A DNA stretch of 64,000 bases from Erinaceus europaeus (taxonomy: Eukaryota; Chordata; Mammalia; Eulipotyphla; Erinaceidae): contig NC_080168.1 of the NCBI RefSeq assembly GCF_950295315.1, forward strand, positions 70,980,008 through 71,044,007, given 5' to 3'. Shown piece by piece: positions 31,879-41,627 of the stretch. The stretch's first letter is position 1; every line of letters starts with the position of its first letter. Under the pieces are notes generated by a model, which was given only the letters and a program-made list of their open reading frames with translations, ran no database searches and was not told where the DNA came from. The position numbers and the translations under genes were made by a program.

Positions 31879-32002
31879 GTAAAATTAATATTGGTTAATT
31901 ACCAAGTGCTGTAACTAATTATTAAATTGTTTTCTCTATGTAACCTTTGTTAAAACTTTATGACATAATGCATTTACCCCCACCCCTAAAAATGCTATTA
32001 TT

Positions 32003-32323
32003 GGAAATCAGGCGGTAGCGCAGCAGATTAAGCACAGGTGGCACAGCAGATTAAGCGCAGGTGGCACAAAGCGCAAGGACTGGCGTAATTATCCAGGTTC
32101 AAGCCCCTGGCTCCCCAGCTGCAGAGCAGTGGCTTCCCAAGCAGTGAAGTAGGTCTGCAGGTGTCTATCTTTCTCTCCCCCTCTTTGCCTTCCCCTCCTC
32201 ACTCCATTTCTCTCTGTCCTGTCTAACGACAACATCAACAACAATAACTACAACATTAAAATAAAAAAAGAACAAGGGCAACAAAAGGAAAAGTAAATAA
32301 TAAACAATTTTAAAAAAGAAAGT
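32003..32323 (+). mobile_element. SINE-A with duplicated A-box segment
   Basis: Contains gcagattaagcacaggtggc followed at once by gcagattaagcgcaggtggc: about 23 bp of the head, covering the A-box region, is present twice (about 32020-32064). The rest is a normal A copy. Confidence 0.85.
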
Positions 32324-32443
32324 AGATTCGATTTTTAGAAACCTTTTAAAATATTTACTCGTACTTGAACAAATGTGCTACAATTAGATAAAGGATTTTG
32401 ATTGTGGCCACAATTTGTCTAGACCATTGCTTATTAAATCTTA

Positions 32444-32717
32444 AAAAAATTTTTTTTTATTTTCCCTTTTGTTGCCCTTGTTTTTTATTGTTGTAGTTAT
32501 TATTGTTGTTATTGATGTTGTTCTTGTTAGGACAGAGAGAAATGGAGAGAGGAGGGGAAGACAGAGAGGGGGACAGAAAGACACCTGCAGACCTGCTTCA
32601 CGGCCTGTGAAGCGCCTCCCCTGCAGGTGGGAAGCCAGGGCTCCAGTGGGATCCTTACGCCGGTCCTTGCGTTTCACGCCATGCGCACTTAACGCACTGC
32701 AATACCACCCGACTCCC
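32444..32717 (-). mobile_element. SINE-A, full length
   Basis: Complete copy with duplication ttgcttatta(a/c)atctta at 32427-32443 and 32718-32734. Inverted relative to 32003-32323, 120 nt away. Confidence 0.92.
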
Positions 32718-32849
32718 TTGCTTATTACATCTTAATATGGCCTGCTTCTAGTTGGAGATTCCACTTGGAAAATAATATATAAATATTTATGCAGAGTAAG
32801 CTTACCCTCCCCCCACCTGGTCTCACACATGAACAGTTCATCATTCCCA

Positions 32850-32985
32850 AGTTAACTTTTCATTCAGAGAGAGGCAGAGGAGAAACACCACAGTTCCAGA
32901 GTTTCCTCTGGTGCTTTGGTATCTGGGCCATGTATGTGATAAGTCAGGTACCTTATCCCGCTATCTCTTTGGCCCAGTATAGAGC
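32850..32985 (-). mobile_element. SINE-E relic
   Basis: attcagagagaggcagagga, accacagttccagagtttcc and cccgctatctctttggccca follow the E family. Confidence 0.5.
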
Positions 32986-33080
32986 ACAACCAGTATTTCT
33001 TTCTTGCTTTGATGTAGGTGACTTGAATTCTTCTTTCACCTAAAACTGAGTGTAGCTAGATGGTTAAGATTATATTCTAG

Positions 33081-33379
33081 AGGGAGTTGGGCGGTAGCAC
33101 AGCAGGTTAAGTGCACGTGTACCAAAGCGCAAGGACTGGCATAAGGACCTTGGTTTGAGTCTCCGGCTCCCCACTTGCAGGAGAGTCGCTTCACAATCGG
33201 TGAAGCAGGTCTGCAGGTGTCTATCTTTCTCTCCCCCTCTCTGTCTTCCCCTTCTCTCTACACTTCTGTCTGTCCTATCCAACAGTGACATCAAGAACAA
33301 CAATAACTACAACAACAACAAAACCAACAAGGGCAATAAAAGGGAATAAATAAATATTGAAAAGAAATTTTTTTAAAAA
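33081..33379 (+). mobile_element. SINE-A, first member of a five-element sense array
   Basis: Complete copy with perfect duplication attatattctag at 33069-33080 and 33380-33391. Confidence 0.93.
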
Positions 33380-33391
33380 TTATATTCTAGG

Positions 33392-33512
33392 GCGATAGCA
33401 TAATAGTTATGCAAAGAGACTCTCGTGCCTAAGGCTCCAAAGGCCCAGGTTCAGTCCCCTGCACCACCATATGCCAGAGCTGAGCAGTGCTCTTGTAAAA
33501 AATAAAAAAATA
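33392..33512 (+). mobile_element. SINE-D, second member of the array
   Basis: Head ggcgatagcataatagttat directly after the duplication of the preceding SINE-A; ends in ttgtaaaaaataaaaaaata. Confidence 0.88.
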
Positions 33513-33825
33513 GGGAATCAGAAGGTAGCACAGCGGGTTAAGCGCACATGGTGTGAAGTGCAAGGACCCACTTAAGGATCCCAGTTCAAGCCCCTGGCTC
33601 CCCACCTGCATGAGAGTCCATTCACAAGCAGTGAAGCAGGTCTGCAGGTCTCTTTCTCTCCCCCTCTGTCTTCCCCTCCTTTCTCCATTTCTTTCTGTCT
33701 AACAACGACGACATCAACAACAACAATAACTACAACAATAATAAAAAACAAGGGCAAAACAAACAAACAACAAAAAAAACAAGGGCAACAAAAGGGAAAA
33801 TAAATAAATTATAAAATTTTTTTAA
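33513..33825 (+). mobile_element. SINE-A, third member of the array
   Basis: Head gggaatcagaaggtagcaca. The tail is elongated: acaagggcaaaacaaacaaa is followed by a second acaagggcaacaaaaggg, a small internal duplication. Confidence 0.88.
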
Positions 33826-34038
33826 ACATGTTCAGCGGAGAAGCCAGACCTTCTACCTTCTGCAACCCACAATGACCCTGGGTCCATGCTCCTAGAGGAA
33901 TAGAGAATGGGAAAGCTATCAGGGGAAGGGGTGGGATATGGAGAATGGGTGGTGGGAATTGTGTGTAATTGTACCCCTCCTACCCTATGGTTTTGTTAAT
34001 TAATACTTCCTTAAATAAAAAAAAAATTTTTTTAAACA
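33826..34038 (+). mobile_element. Element X copy 4, fourth member of the array
   Basis: The 3' about 210 bp of X in sense orientation (gttcagcggagaagccagac ... ggtggtgggaattgtgtgta), ending ttccttaaataaaaaaaaaa. This copy shows the A-rich 3' end plainly. Confidence 0.78.
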
Positions 34039-34039
34039 G

Positions 34040-34207
34040 TGGTCCAGGAGGTGGTGCAGTGCAGAAAGCATAGGACTCTCAAGCATGAGGTCCTGAGTTA
34101 ATTCCCCGGCAGCACATGTACCAGGGTGATGCCTGGTTCTTTCTCTCTCCTCCTGTGTTTCACATTAGTAAATAAAATCTTTTAAAAATAAATAAATAAA
34201 TAAATAA
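34040..34207 (+). mobile_element. SINE-C, fifth member of the array
   Basis: Head gtggtccaggaggtggtgca, B-box region, tail of AAATA units. It is followed at 34208-34222 by aagattatattctta, another copy of the sequence that precedes the first member. Confidence 0.87.
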
Positions 34208-34269
34208 ACAAGATTATATTCTTAGCATTTTGTCATCTGATTTTCATTTTTTACTTGTGCATGTTACCT

Positions 34270-34360
34270 GTTGTCTGTAGATAGGAACCAGGGGTTTAAA
34301 CACAGGCCTTTGCACATGGCAACACGTGTGCTCAACTGGGTTCGATACCGCCTAGCCTTG
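34270..34360 (-). mobile_element. SINE-B 5' fragment
   Basis: aggaaccaggggtttaaaca through actgggttcgataccgccta; the 3' half is missing. Confidence 0.55.
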
Positions 34361-34474
34361 AGACTTAATTTTATTTAATTAATTAGTAGTAGTAATGATG
34401 ATTGGAAACATGGTGTGTATAAAACTAAATTTCATTATTATGAGATGAAAAAGAAAAGAAATGATGAGTAATAC

Positions 34475-34745
34475 TTTAAGAAATAGTTCAACATAGAAGT
34501 TAAGAACTCAGACTCTGGGGCCACACTGCCCCAGTCCCTTTTGCCACTTACCAGCCGTATGACATTGGAGATTTTTTCCTGCTGTCTGCACCTTATCTCC
34601 CTTTGTAAAATGAGGATGACAGTAATATGTCCCATAAGAGATATTGAAAAGTTTGATGAAAAGAGTACTACTTACAGTTGATGTAACTAATGATATATGT
34701 GGAATGATTAGAAGAATGCTAGCACATAAAAGTGCCATAGTTTTT
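34475..34745 (+). mobile_element. MIR SINE relic, nearly complete
   Basis: Follows the MIR consensus from the tRNA-like part (agttaagaactcagactctg) through the core (ttttgccacttaccagccgt) to ttgtaaaatgaggatgacag and the 3' end. The clearest ancient SINE in the window. Confidence 0.8.
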
Positions 34746-34802
34746 TGTTTGTTTGTTTTTTCCTTTTTGGTGGTGGTTCTTAGTATGTCACATCCGTTTA
34801 AC

Positions 34803-34848
34803 ATCCAGGAGATGGCTCAATGGCTAAAGCACTGGATTCTCAACCATT
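34803..34848 (+). mobile_element. SINE-C head fragment
   Basis: Only the first 46 nt remain: atccaggagatggctcaatg and aaagcactggattctcaacc. Losing the 3' part is unusual for a retroposon and suggests a later deletion. Confidence 0.6.
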
Positions 34849-35344
34849 TAGCATTCACTCGGGGTCCTTGTAAACCTTTATACAGCTCTATCCCTCCTGT
34901 TTCCCTTTACTGTGAGTTTGGCCTGTATCTCTGGCGTGCTCTGTCTTTTTGTAATAAAACCTTCCCTTTGGTATCATAATTGTCTGCCTGTCTGTCGTCA
35001 CTGTATTAAATTGTCAGGTTTTGACAACTGGTTTTCTCTGTCATGCTTTCCACTATGTGCCTCTCCCCACTTTATAGCATATGACAGGCTTTTAGTAACT
35101 TTTTAATGGAATTAACTAGTAAACTGTCAGCCAGCTAAACCAAGCTGCAGTATTTCTCTCACTTCCTCAGCAGTCTGTTGCCCACCAGTTACAAAATCAA
35201 CACCAAACTCACTTGCCTGGCACATGCAGGTCTATGCTTATTGTGAGGAAGAAATGAAACTTCCTCTGTCAAGAACAAAAGTGTAGTTATATCTCATACA
35301 TCTCATACATGTTCTTTGCCATCATAACTATGGAGGGCAGCTGC
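34849..35344. other. Intron 3, no recognised element
   Basis: Single-copy looking sequence; nothing coding supported. Confidence 0.45.
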
Positions 35345-35563
35345 TTTTTATTTTTATGTATATATTTACTCACTTACTTGATAGGACAGAAAGAAATGGA
35401 CAGGAAAGAGGGAGAGAGAAAGAGACACCTGCAGCCTTGCCCCACCACTCATGAAACTTCCCCCCATACACACACACACCATGCAGGTGGGGAGTGGGGA
35501 CTTGAACTCAGGTCCGGTCCTTGCATACTATATTTGTTCAGCTGAGTGCACCACCACCCAGTA
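35345..35563 (-). mobile_element. SINE-B
   Basis: Complete though diverged, with a (CA)n insertion at 35468-35480 inside the body. Confidence 0.78.
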
Positions 35564-35750
35564 CTGCAGTAACTTTTTATTCTATCAAAGGTCTTGCTAA
35601 AATCTATTTAATTAGCTTGTTAAAGTAATCTGAAAGCAAATTTTGCCTTTATAGGAAGTATTGTTTTTGTCATCTATTCTGCATGGAATTTTGTTTTTCT
35701 GAGTGTGATAATGAACATGGGACTTTAATAATGCTAAGTTCTTTTTGTAG

Positions 35751-35871
35751 TTCTACTTGTCTCAATCTGAAAAGGAACGTTATGAAAAAGAAAGCAGCCA
35801 AGAACAACAGCAAGACATTTTGAGAAGAGCAGCAAGAGAATTACCTATCTACACCACATCTGCTTCACGTG
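35751..35871 (+). CDS. ZDHHC20: ZDHHC20 exon 4 (cytosolic loop before the zinc domain)
   Basis: 121 nt, acceptor ctttttgtag, donor G|gtaaga. It begins on a codon boundary with FYLSQSEKERYEKESSQEQQ, continues QDILRRAARELPIYTTSASR and ends with the first base of an Ala codon (phase 1). The segment is the charged cytosolic stretch between TM2 and the Cys-rich domain. Differences from the human protein as I recall it are minor (Gln for Asn in LSNSE, Ser for Phe in KEFSQ, Asp for Glu in QEILR, Glu for Ala in RALPI). A SINE-A starts only 56 nt after the donor. Confidence 0.97.
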
Positions 35872-35926
35872 GTAAGAAAAGCAAATCCTAAACTTCCCAA
35901 GACTCTTTAAAATATCGTCATTTCCG

Positions 35927-36210
35927 GGAGCTGGGCGGTAGCATAGTGGGTTAAGTGCACATGGCGTAAAGCGCAAGGACAGGTGTAAAGATCCTGGTTC
36001 GAGCCCCTGGCTCCCCACCTGCAGGGAAGTTGCTTCACAGGCAGTGAAGCAGGTCTGCAGGTGTCTATCTTTCTCTCCCCCTGTCTTTCCCTCTTCTTTC
36101 CATTTCTGTCTGTCCTATCCAACAATGACAACAACAGTAATAACAATAACTACAACAACAATTTTTAAAAAAGGCAACAAAAGGGAAAGTAAATATAAAA
36201 ATAAATTTTA
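35927..36210 (+). mobile_element. SINE-A, full length
   Basis: Complete copy with 18-bp duplication aaaatatcgtcatttccg/aaaatatcgttatttccg at 35909-35926 and 36211-36228. Confidence 0.94.
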
Positions 36211-36456
36211 AAAATATCGTTATTTCCGCCAAGATGTATCTACCTGACTGAACTACTAAGTGATTATCATACTTACAACAAATAGTATCTGCATGAACAT
36301 AGTTCTGATTCCTCTGTGGCATTTTCAGATACACATGAGAACTTGCATTTATCCTTACATTGATATTGAGGTCTAACTTTAATATGAGTTTCTTTTCTCT
36401 CAATGCTCTTTTCTTTCTCAGTTCAACCTTCATAACTAAGTAATTCCACTGTTAAT

Positions 36457-36600
36457 TTTCTTTTTCCACCAGGGTTATCACTGGGGCTCAGTGCCTACAC
36501 AGTTCCACTATTTCTGGTGACCCCCCCTCTTTTTTCCCCCTCTTTTTTTTTAATAGAGAGAGAGGAGGGACACTTGCAGTGCTGTTTTACCACTCTTGAA
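36457..36600 (-). mobile_element. Degenerate SINE-A-long fragment
   Basis: accagggttatcactggggc starts the extra module; the A body is shortened to a few phrases (gagggacacttgcagtgctg). Confidence 0.5.
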
Positions 36601-36639
36601 AATGGGGAGTGGAGGAAAAAAAAAAAGAAAATGGGAAGT

Positions 36640-36706
36640 GGTGGGGAGACGTCCTAGGTTCAATACCCTGCACTACCAGAAGCCAGTGCCTTGGTTAAAA
36701 AAAAGG
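36640..36706 (+). mobile_element. SINE-D fragment
   Basis: gtcctaggttcaataccctg, then cactaccagaagccagtgcc and poly-A: B box and 3' end only. Confidence 0.6.
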
Positions 36707-36721
36707 GGCCGGGGGTGGGGT

Positions 36722-37000
36722 GGGAGTCGGGCGGTCACGCAGCAGGTTAAGCACACCTGGTGCAAAGCACAAGGACTGGCATAAGGATCCAGTTTCGAGC
36801 CCCTGGCTCCCCACCTGCAGGGGAGTCGCTTCACAAGTGGTGAAGCAGGTCTGCAGGTGTCTTATCTTTCTCTTCCCCTCTCTGTCTTCCCCTCCTCTCT
36901 CCATTTCTCTCTGTCCTGTCCAACAAGGATGACAACAATAATTACAACAATAAAACAACAAGGGCAACAAAAGGGAATAAATAAATATTTTAAAAGAGGG
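36722..37000 (+). mobile_element. SINE-A, full length
   Basis: Head GGAGTCGGGCGGTCACGCAG, B box GTTTCGAGCCC, complete tail. Confidence 0.9.
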
Positions 37001-37003
37001 GTA

Positions 37004-37285
37004 GGGGAATGTTGGTGGCACACTTGGTTAAGCTCACATATCACCATTGCAAGGGTCTGGGTTCAAACCCCTGCTCACCACCTGTAGGGAGGATGTTTTA
37101 TGAGCATCCTCTGTCTCTTCCTGTCTTCCTCTCTGTCTCCTCTTCCCTCTCAATTTCTCTATCTTATCAAATAAAAATAAAGTAGAAAGAAAAGAAAAAA
37201 AAAAAAAAAAGGCCACCAGGAGCTGTGGATTCCTAGTGCCAGCACAGCCCCAGCAACAACCCTATAGCAATTAAAAAAAAAAAAA
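37004..37285 (+). mobile_element. SINE-A-long type, older
   Basis: Head gggaatgttggtggcacact resembles SINE-B, while the 3' end carries the long module (ggccaccaggagctgtggat ... acaaccctatagcaatt). A B/A-long intermediate form. Confidence 0.72.
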
Positions 37286-37440
37286 GTAATCATTAAAGAA
37301 GTAGGGTCTCTGCCTTAATTTCTGGGGGAATGTAGGTGCCTTTTTTTTTTTTTAGTGAAAAAAAAACCCTCTTTGAAAAGACAGATGTCCCAATCACAGT
37401 GGTCAGCCTCACTTGGTAGTGTTCTCTGATATTTTTCTTT

Positions 37441-37592
37441 TTTTTTTTTAAGATTTTATTTATTCATGAGAAATGATAGGAGAGAGAGAAAGAACTAGAC
37501 ATCACTCTGGAACATGTGCTGCTGGGGATTGAACTTGGGACCTCATGCTTGAGAGTCCAAAGCCTTATCCACTGTGCCACCTCCTGGACCAT
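37441..37592 (-). mobile_element. SINE-C
   Basis: Complete copy, head at the right (cactgtgccacctcctggacc). Confidence 0.88.
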
Positions 37593-37722
37593 TTCTCTAA
37601 TATTTTCCCACCAGTTTCAAAATCTGTTTTTTCATTCAGTGAAGCTGAGTCCGATCTATTTCTCCAATTATAAGAGTTTTAAATAATACTCCTTTCTGTT
37701 TTCACAAATGTCCTATTCTTTT

Positions 37723-37866
37723 TACTTTTTATTTTTATTTATTTTTTTTTTTTACCAGAGCACTGTTCAGCTCTGGCTTATGGTGGTAGATTGAACCTGG
37801 GACTTCAAAGCCTCAGGCATGAGAATCTGTTTGCATAACCATTATGCTATCTACCCTCCACCCCTC
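37723..37866 (-). mobile_element. SINE-D
   Basis: Complete copy with the tail at the left (ttattttttttttttaccag) and head cattatgctatctaccctcc. Confidence 0.87.
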
Positions 37867-37911
37867 TTTTTACTTTTTTTTAAATTGTTAAGACCAAACA
37901 CTACTTAAACT

Positions 37912-38072
37912 GGGCTGAGGAGATAATGGTTCTGCAAAAGACTTTTATGCCTCAGCTCTGAGGTTCCAGGTTCAGTTCCCACCACCATAAGCCAGAGCTG
38001 AGTAATGCTCTGCTCTCACTCTCGCCCTCTCTCTCTTTCTTCTCCTCCTCCTCCTTTTTCCTCTCTCCTATT
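37912..38072 (+). mobile_element. SINE-D, long form with C/T tract
   Basis: gggctgaggagataatggtt, B box GGTTCAGTTCC, then a pyrimidine tract in place of direct poly-A. Inverted relative to 37723-37866, 45 nt away. Confidence 0.72.
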
Positions 38073-38073
38073 A

Positions 38074-38118
38074 GGATGGATGGATGGATGGATGGATGGA
38101 TAGATGGATGGATGGATG
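38074..38118. repeat. (GGAT)n tetranucleotide repeat
   Basis: Eleven units, one changed to AGAT. Confidence 0.96.
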
Positions 38119-38200
38119 AAAATGGGGGTTGGGAGTTGAACGCAGATCTTCACGCACGGTAATTTGTGTGTGCTGCTGGGTGAGCTGCCAGCTGACCAGT
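38119..38200 (-). mobile_element. SINE-B fragment
   Basis: gttgggagttgaacgcagat and cacgcacggtaatttgtgtg match the B-box part of the family. Confidence 0.5.
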
Positions 38201-38285
38201 TTGCCATTACTCTTAGCAGACCGTCATTTGGCAATTCAGATTTGAATGTTATCTGTGAATATTTTTTTTAAATAATTGCATACTT

Positions 38286-38431
38286 TTTAAAAAAGATTTT
38301 ATTTATTTATGAGAAAGATAGGAGGAGAGAGAAAGAACCAGAAATCACTCTGGCACATGTGCTGCCCGGGATCGAACTCAGGACCTCAAGCTTGAGTCCA
38401 AAGCTTTACCACTGCGCCACCTCCCGGACCA
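38286..38431 (-). mobile_element. SINE-C
   Basis: Complete copy; gccccgggatcgaactcagg-type B box (here tgcccgggatcgaactcagg) and head cactgcgccacctcccggac. Confidence 0.9.
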
Positions 38432-38454
38432 CTGTGAATATTTTTTATTCTTAT

Positions 38455-38641
38455 ATTTTTGGTCCTCACCAAGGCTTCACTGCTTCAGGATGACTTTCAA
38501 ATAGAAACAAAGAGCCAGAGAGATCACAGTGAGATCACAGCACCAAAGCTTCCTTCTATGTGGTGGGGGTCAGGCTCCAACCTTGGTCGTAACACAACAG
38601 TGTAGTGTACTATTTCACCAAGTGAGCTATCTCACCAGTCC
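38455..38641 (-). mobile_element. SINE-E relic
   Basis: cacagcaccaaagcttcctt, gggggtcaggctccaacctt and aagtgagctatctcaccagt follow the E family. Confidence 0.55.
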
Positions 38642-38679
38642 AGGGAGTCATTTTTAAAACCAAAGAATGTACTAGCTCA

Positions 38680-38765
38680 GGGGAAGAAACTTGCTCAGGG
38701 CTTTAGAGCTAATATGCACAGTCGGAATGAGTCAGGAGTGTCTAGTCCCAGAGTCACTGGTTTTC
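38680..38765 (-). mobile_element. MIR relic
   Basis: gaagaaacttgctcagggct and tagagctaatatgcacagtc resemble the MIR complement. Confidence 0.45.
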
Positions 38766-38944
38766 TCACTGTCCTCTTTCCTCACTGGTTTTCTCACTGT
38801 CCTGTCCTTCCATAGAGATTTGTTGCTTCACCTGCAACTTTTCACAGTGTCAGGGCCTTGTGAGTGGTCATACTGGTCATTTAAATACAGAAAGGTATCT
38901 TCAGTTACGTACTATCCATCTCATTAATTCATGTAAGCATGAGA

Positions 38945-39180
38945 TCACAGTAACAGCTAACATTTACTTCAAACATTTTACACCTTTGAATGCATTTAAA
39001 CTTCACAGTCACCTGTGAGATGGACACTGCTGCCTACATTTTATAGATGAAGAGACTGAGATATGGAGAGTGGTGAAGTGACTTGGTCAGGTGGACAGAT
39101 AATTACTGGAACATGTAGGGATTGAAGTCTAGGTATTCTTGACTATAGACCCCACTGCATTTTCAGCTCCTAGGGCACAT
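38945..39180 (-). mobile_element. MIR SINE relic
   Basis: agtaacagctaacatttact, cctgtgagatggacactgct, tagatgaagagactgagata and gaagtgacttggtcaggtgg follow the MIR complement over its length. Confidence 0.72.
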
Positions 39181-39229
39181 AGCAGGGCTTTTATCTTTGG
39201 TTACATTAGGATTTTGACTTAAAAATATT

Positions 39230-39493
39230 TGGGCCTGGTCGCTGGTGCAGCTAGTAAAGGACACATGTTATCATGTGCGAAAACCTGGGTTTCAGTTCCC
39301 ATTCCTTACCTGCTGGGGTGGGGAGCTTCATAAATGGTAGAGCAGGCTGCCTTTGCTCTCTCTCCCTCTCCTGACCTCTCCCTCTCCCTATTTCTGTCTC
39401 TATAATTTTTTAAAAACAAAAAACCAAAGGCCTCTGGGAACAGTGCAAATACTGAGCCCCAGTGATAGCAACCCTGATAGCAATTAAAAAATC
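39230..39493 (+). mobile_element. SINE-A-long type, older
   Basis: Head tgggcctggtcgctggtgca, B box GTTTCAGTTCC, 3' module ggcctctgggaacagtgcaa to the end. Confidence 0.68.
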
Positions 39494-39602
39494 TAAAGTT
39501 TGTGCAAGTTTTTAGCAGATATTTGACTAGTTGTTAAAATTCTCATGCATTTAATTGTGTCCTTTTGTCTACATAATATGTTACCATATAAAATGAAGGC
39601 AG

Positions 39603-39879
39603 GGGAGTCAGGCGGTAGTGCAGTGGGTTAAGTGCAGGTGGTAAAAAGCGCAAGGACCAGTGTAAGGATCCCGGTTCGAGCGCCTGGCTCCCCACCGGCA
39701 GGGGAGTCGCTTCACAGGCGGTGAAGCAGGTCTGCAGGTGTCTCTCTTTCTCGCCCCCCTCAGTCTTCCCCTCCTCTCTTCCTATCTTCCTATCTTTCTC
39801 TCTGTCCTATCTAACAACTACACCAATAAAACAACAAGGGCAACAAAAGGGAATAAATAAATAAATAAATAAATATTAA
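39603..39879 (+). mobile_element. SINE-A, full length
   Basis: Complete copy with perfect 13-bp duplication aaaatgaaggcag at 39590-39602 and 39880-39892. A cttcctatcttcctatc repeat expands its C/T zone. Confidence 0.93.
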
Positions 39880-39972
39880 AAAATGAAGGCAGTTTCAGGT
39901 TTCAGAATTTCAGGTCAGACTGAGCTTCTCTACTTTATACTCAGCCTCGGTCAGTCAGGAATTTTAGCCAAG

Positions 39973-39978
39973 GTTCCT
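39973..39978. repeat. Target-site duplication of the solo LTR, left
   Basis: gttcct, identical to 41934-41939. Confidence 0.85.
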
Positions 39979-39985
39979 TGTTGTT

Positions 39986-40001
39986 AAAATTTGGAAGGCT
40001 C
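39986..40001. repeat. Target-site duplication of the nested L1, left
   Basis: aaaatttggaaggctc; the right copy has C for T at one position. Confidence 0.88.
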
Positions 40002-41363
40002 ATCTACAAATTTAATGCTATCCCCATCAAGATCCCAAGCACATTTTTTAGGAGAATAGAAAAAATGCTACAAATGTTTATCTGGAACCAGAAAAGACCT
40101 AGAATTGCCAAAACAATCTTGAAAAAAAAGAACAGAACCGGAGGCATCACACTCCCAGATCTCAAACTATATTATAGGGCCACTGTCATCAAAACTGCTT
40201 GGTACTGGAACATGAACAGACACACTTACCAGTGGAATAGAACTGAGAGCCCAGAAATGAGCCCCCACACCTATGGACATCTAATCTTTGACAAAGGGGC
40301 TCAGACTATTAAATGGGGAAACCAGAGTCTCTTCAACAAATGGTGTTGGAAACAATGGGTTGAAACATGCAGAAGAATGAACCTGAATCACTGTATTTCA
40401 CCAAATACAAAAGTAAATTCCAAGTGGATCAAGGACTTGGATGTTAGACCAGAAACTATCAGATACTTAGAGGAAAATATTGGCAGAACTCTTTTCCGCA
40501 TAAATTTTAAAGACATTTTCAATTAAACGAATCCAATTACAAAGAAGACTAAAGCAAGTATAAACCTATGGGACTACATCAAATTAAAAAGCTTCTTCAC
40601 AGCAAAAGAAACCACTATCCAAACCAAGAGACCCCTCACAGAATGGGAGAAGATCTTTACATGCCATACATCAGACAAGAGTTTAATAACCAACATATAT
40701 AAAGAGATTGCCAGACTCAACAAGACAACAAATAACCCCATCCAAAAATGGGGGGAGGACATGGACAGAATATTCACCACAGAAGAGATCCAAAAGGCTG
40801 AGAAACACATGAAAAAATGCTCCAAGTCTCTGATTGTCAGAGAAATGCAAATAAAGACAACAATGAGATATCACTTCACTCCTGTGAGAATGTCATACAT
40901 CAGAAAAGGTAACAGCAGCAAATGCTGGAGAGGGTGTGGGGTCAAAGGAACCCTCCTGCACTGCTGGTGGGAATGTCAACTGGTCCAACCTCTGTGGAGA
41001 ACAGTCTGGAGAACTCTCAGAAGGCTAGAAATGGACCTACCCTATGACCCTGCAATTCCCCTCCTGGGGATATATCCTAAGGAACCCAACACATCCATCC
41101 AGAAAGATCTGTGTACACATATGTTCTTGGCAGCACAATTTGTAATAGCCAAAACCTGGAAGCAACCCAGGTGTCCAACAACAGATGAGTGGCTGAGCAA
41201 GTTGTGGTATATCTACACAATGGAATACTACTCAGCTGTAAAAAATGGTGACTTCACCGTTTTCAGCCAATCTTGGATGGACCTTGAAAAAATCATGTTG
41301 AGTGAAATAAGTCAGAAACAGAAGGATGAATATGGGATGATCTCACTCTCAGGCCGAAGTTGA
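40002..41363 (+). pseudogene. L1 ORF2 C-terminal fragment
   Basis: One reading frame throughout: from [20 protein letters not shown] (end of the reverse transcriptase/thumb) past a TAA at 40524-40526 to the Cys/His zone ([18 protein letters not shown]) and the natural end ISLSGRS at 41363. Apart from the single stop it is open, so the copy is recent. No catalytic residues are included because the element is 5'-truncated. Confidence 0.92.
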
Positions 41364-41611
41364 AAAACAAGACCAGAAAAGAAAACACAAGTCGAACCTG
41401 AAATGGAATTGGAGTATTACACCAAAGTAAAAGACTCTGGGGTGGGTGGGTGGGTGGGGAGAATACAGGTCCATGAAAAATGATGAATGAAATAGTGGGG
41501 GTTGTATTGTTAAATGGGAATCTGGGGAATGTTATGCATGTTCAAACTATTGTATTTACTGTTGAATGTAAAGCATTAATTCCCCAATAAAGAAATAAAT
41601 TATTAAAAAAA
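40002..41611 (+). mobile_element. 5'-truncated L1 inserted in the solo LTR
   Basis: About 1.6 kb: ORF2 C-terminal part (40002-41363), 3' UTR and poly-A at 41605-41615. 16-bp duplication at 39986-40001 and 41612-41627. The ORF2 part translates identically, over 180 residues, to the matching part of the 7.4-13.4 kb L1, and the two share the nonsense codon TAA (40524-40526 here). It is in the sense direction of ZDHHC20, in intron 4. Confidence 0.93.
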
Positions 41612-41627
41612 AAAATTCGGAAGGCTC
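41612..41627. repeat. Target-site duplication of the nested L1, right
   Basis: aaaattcggaaggctc. The CpG here versus TG in the left copy suggests that the left copy lost a CpG by deamination. Confidence 0.88.

Noticed and set aside
31519..31914. 131-codon open frame overlapping exon 3
   Set aside because: Only 31775-31878 is coding; the upstream part is intron with a chance Met and the downstream part passes the donor site.
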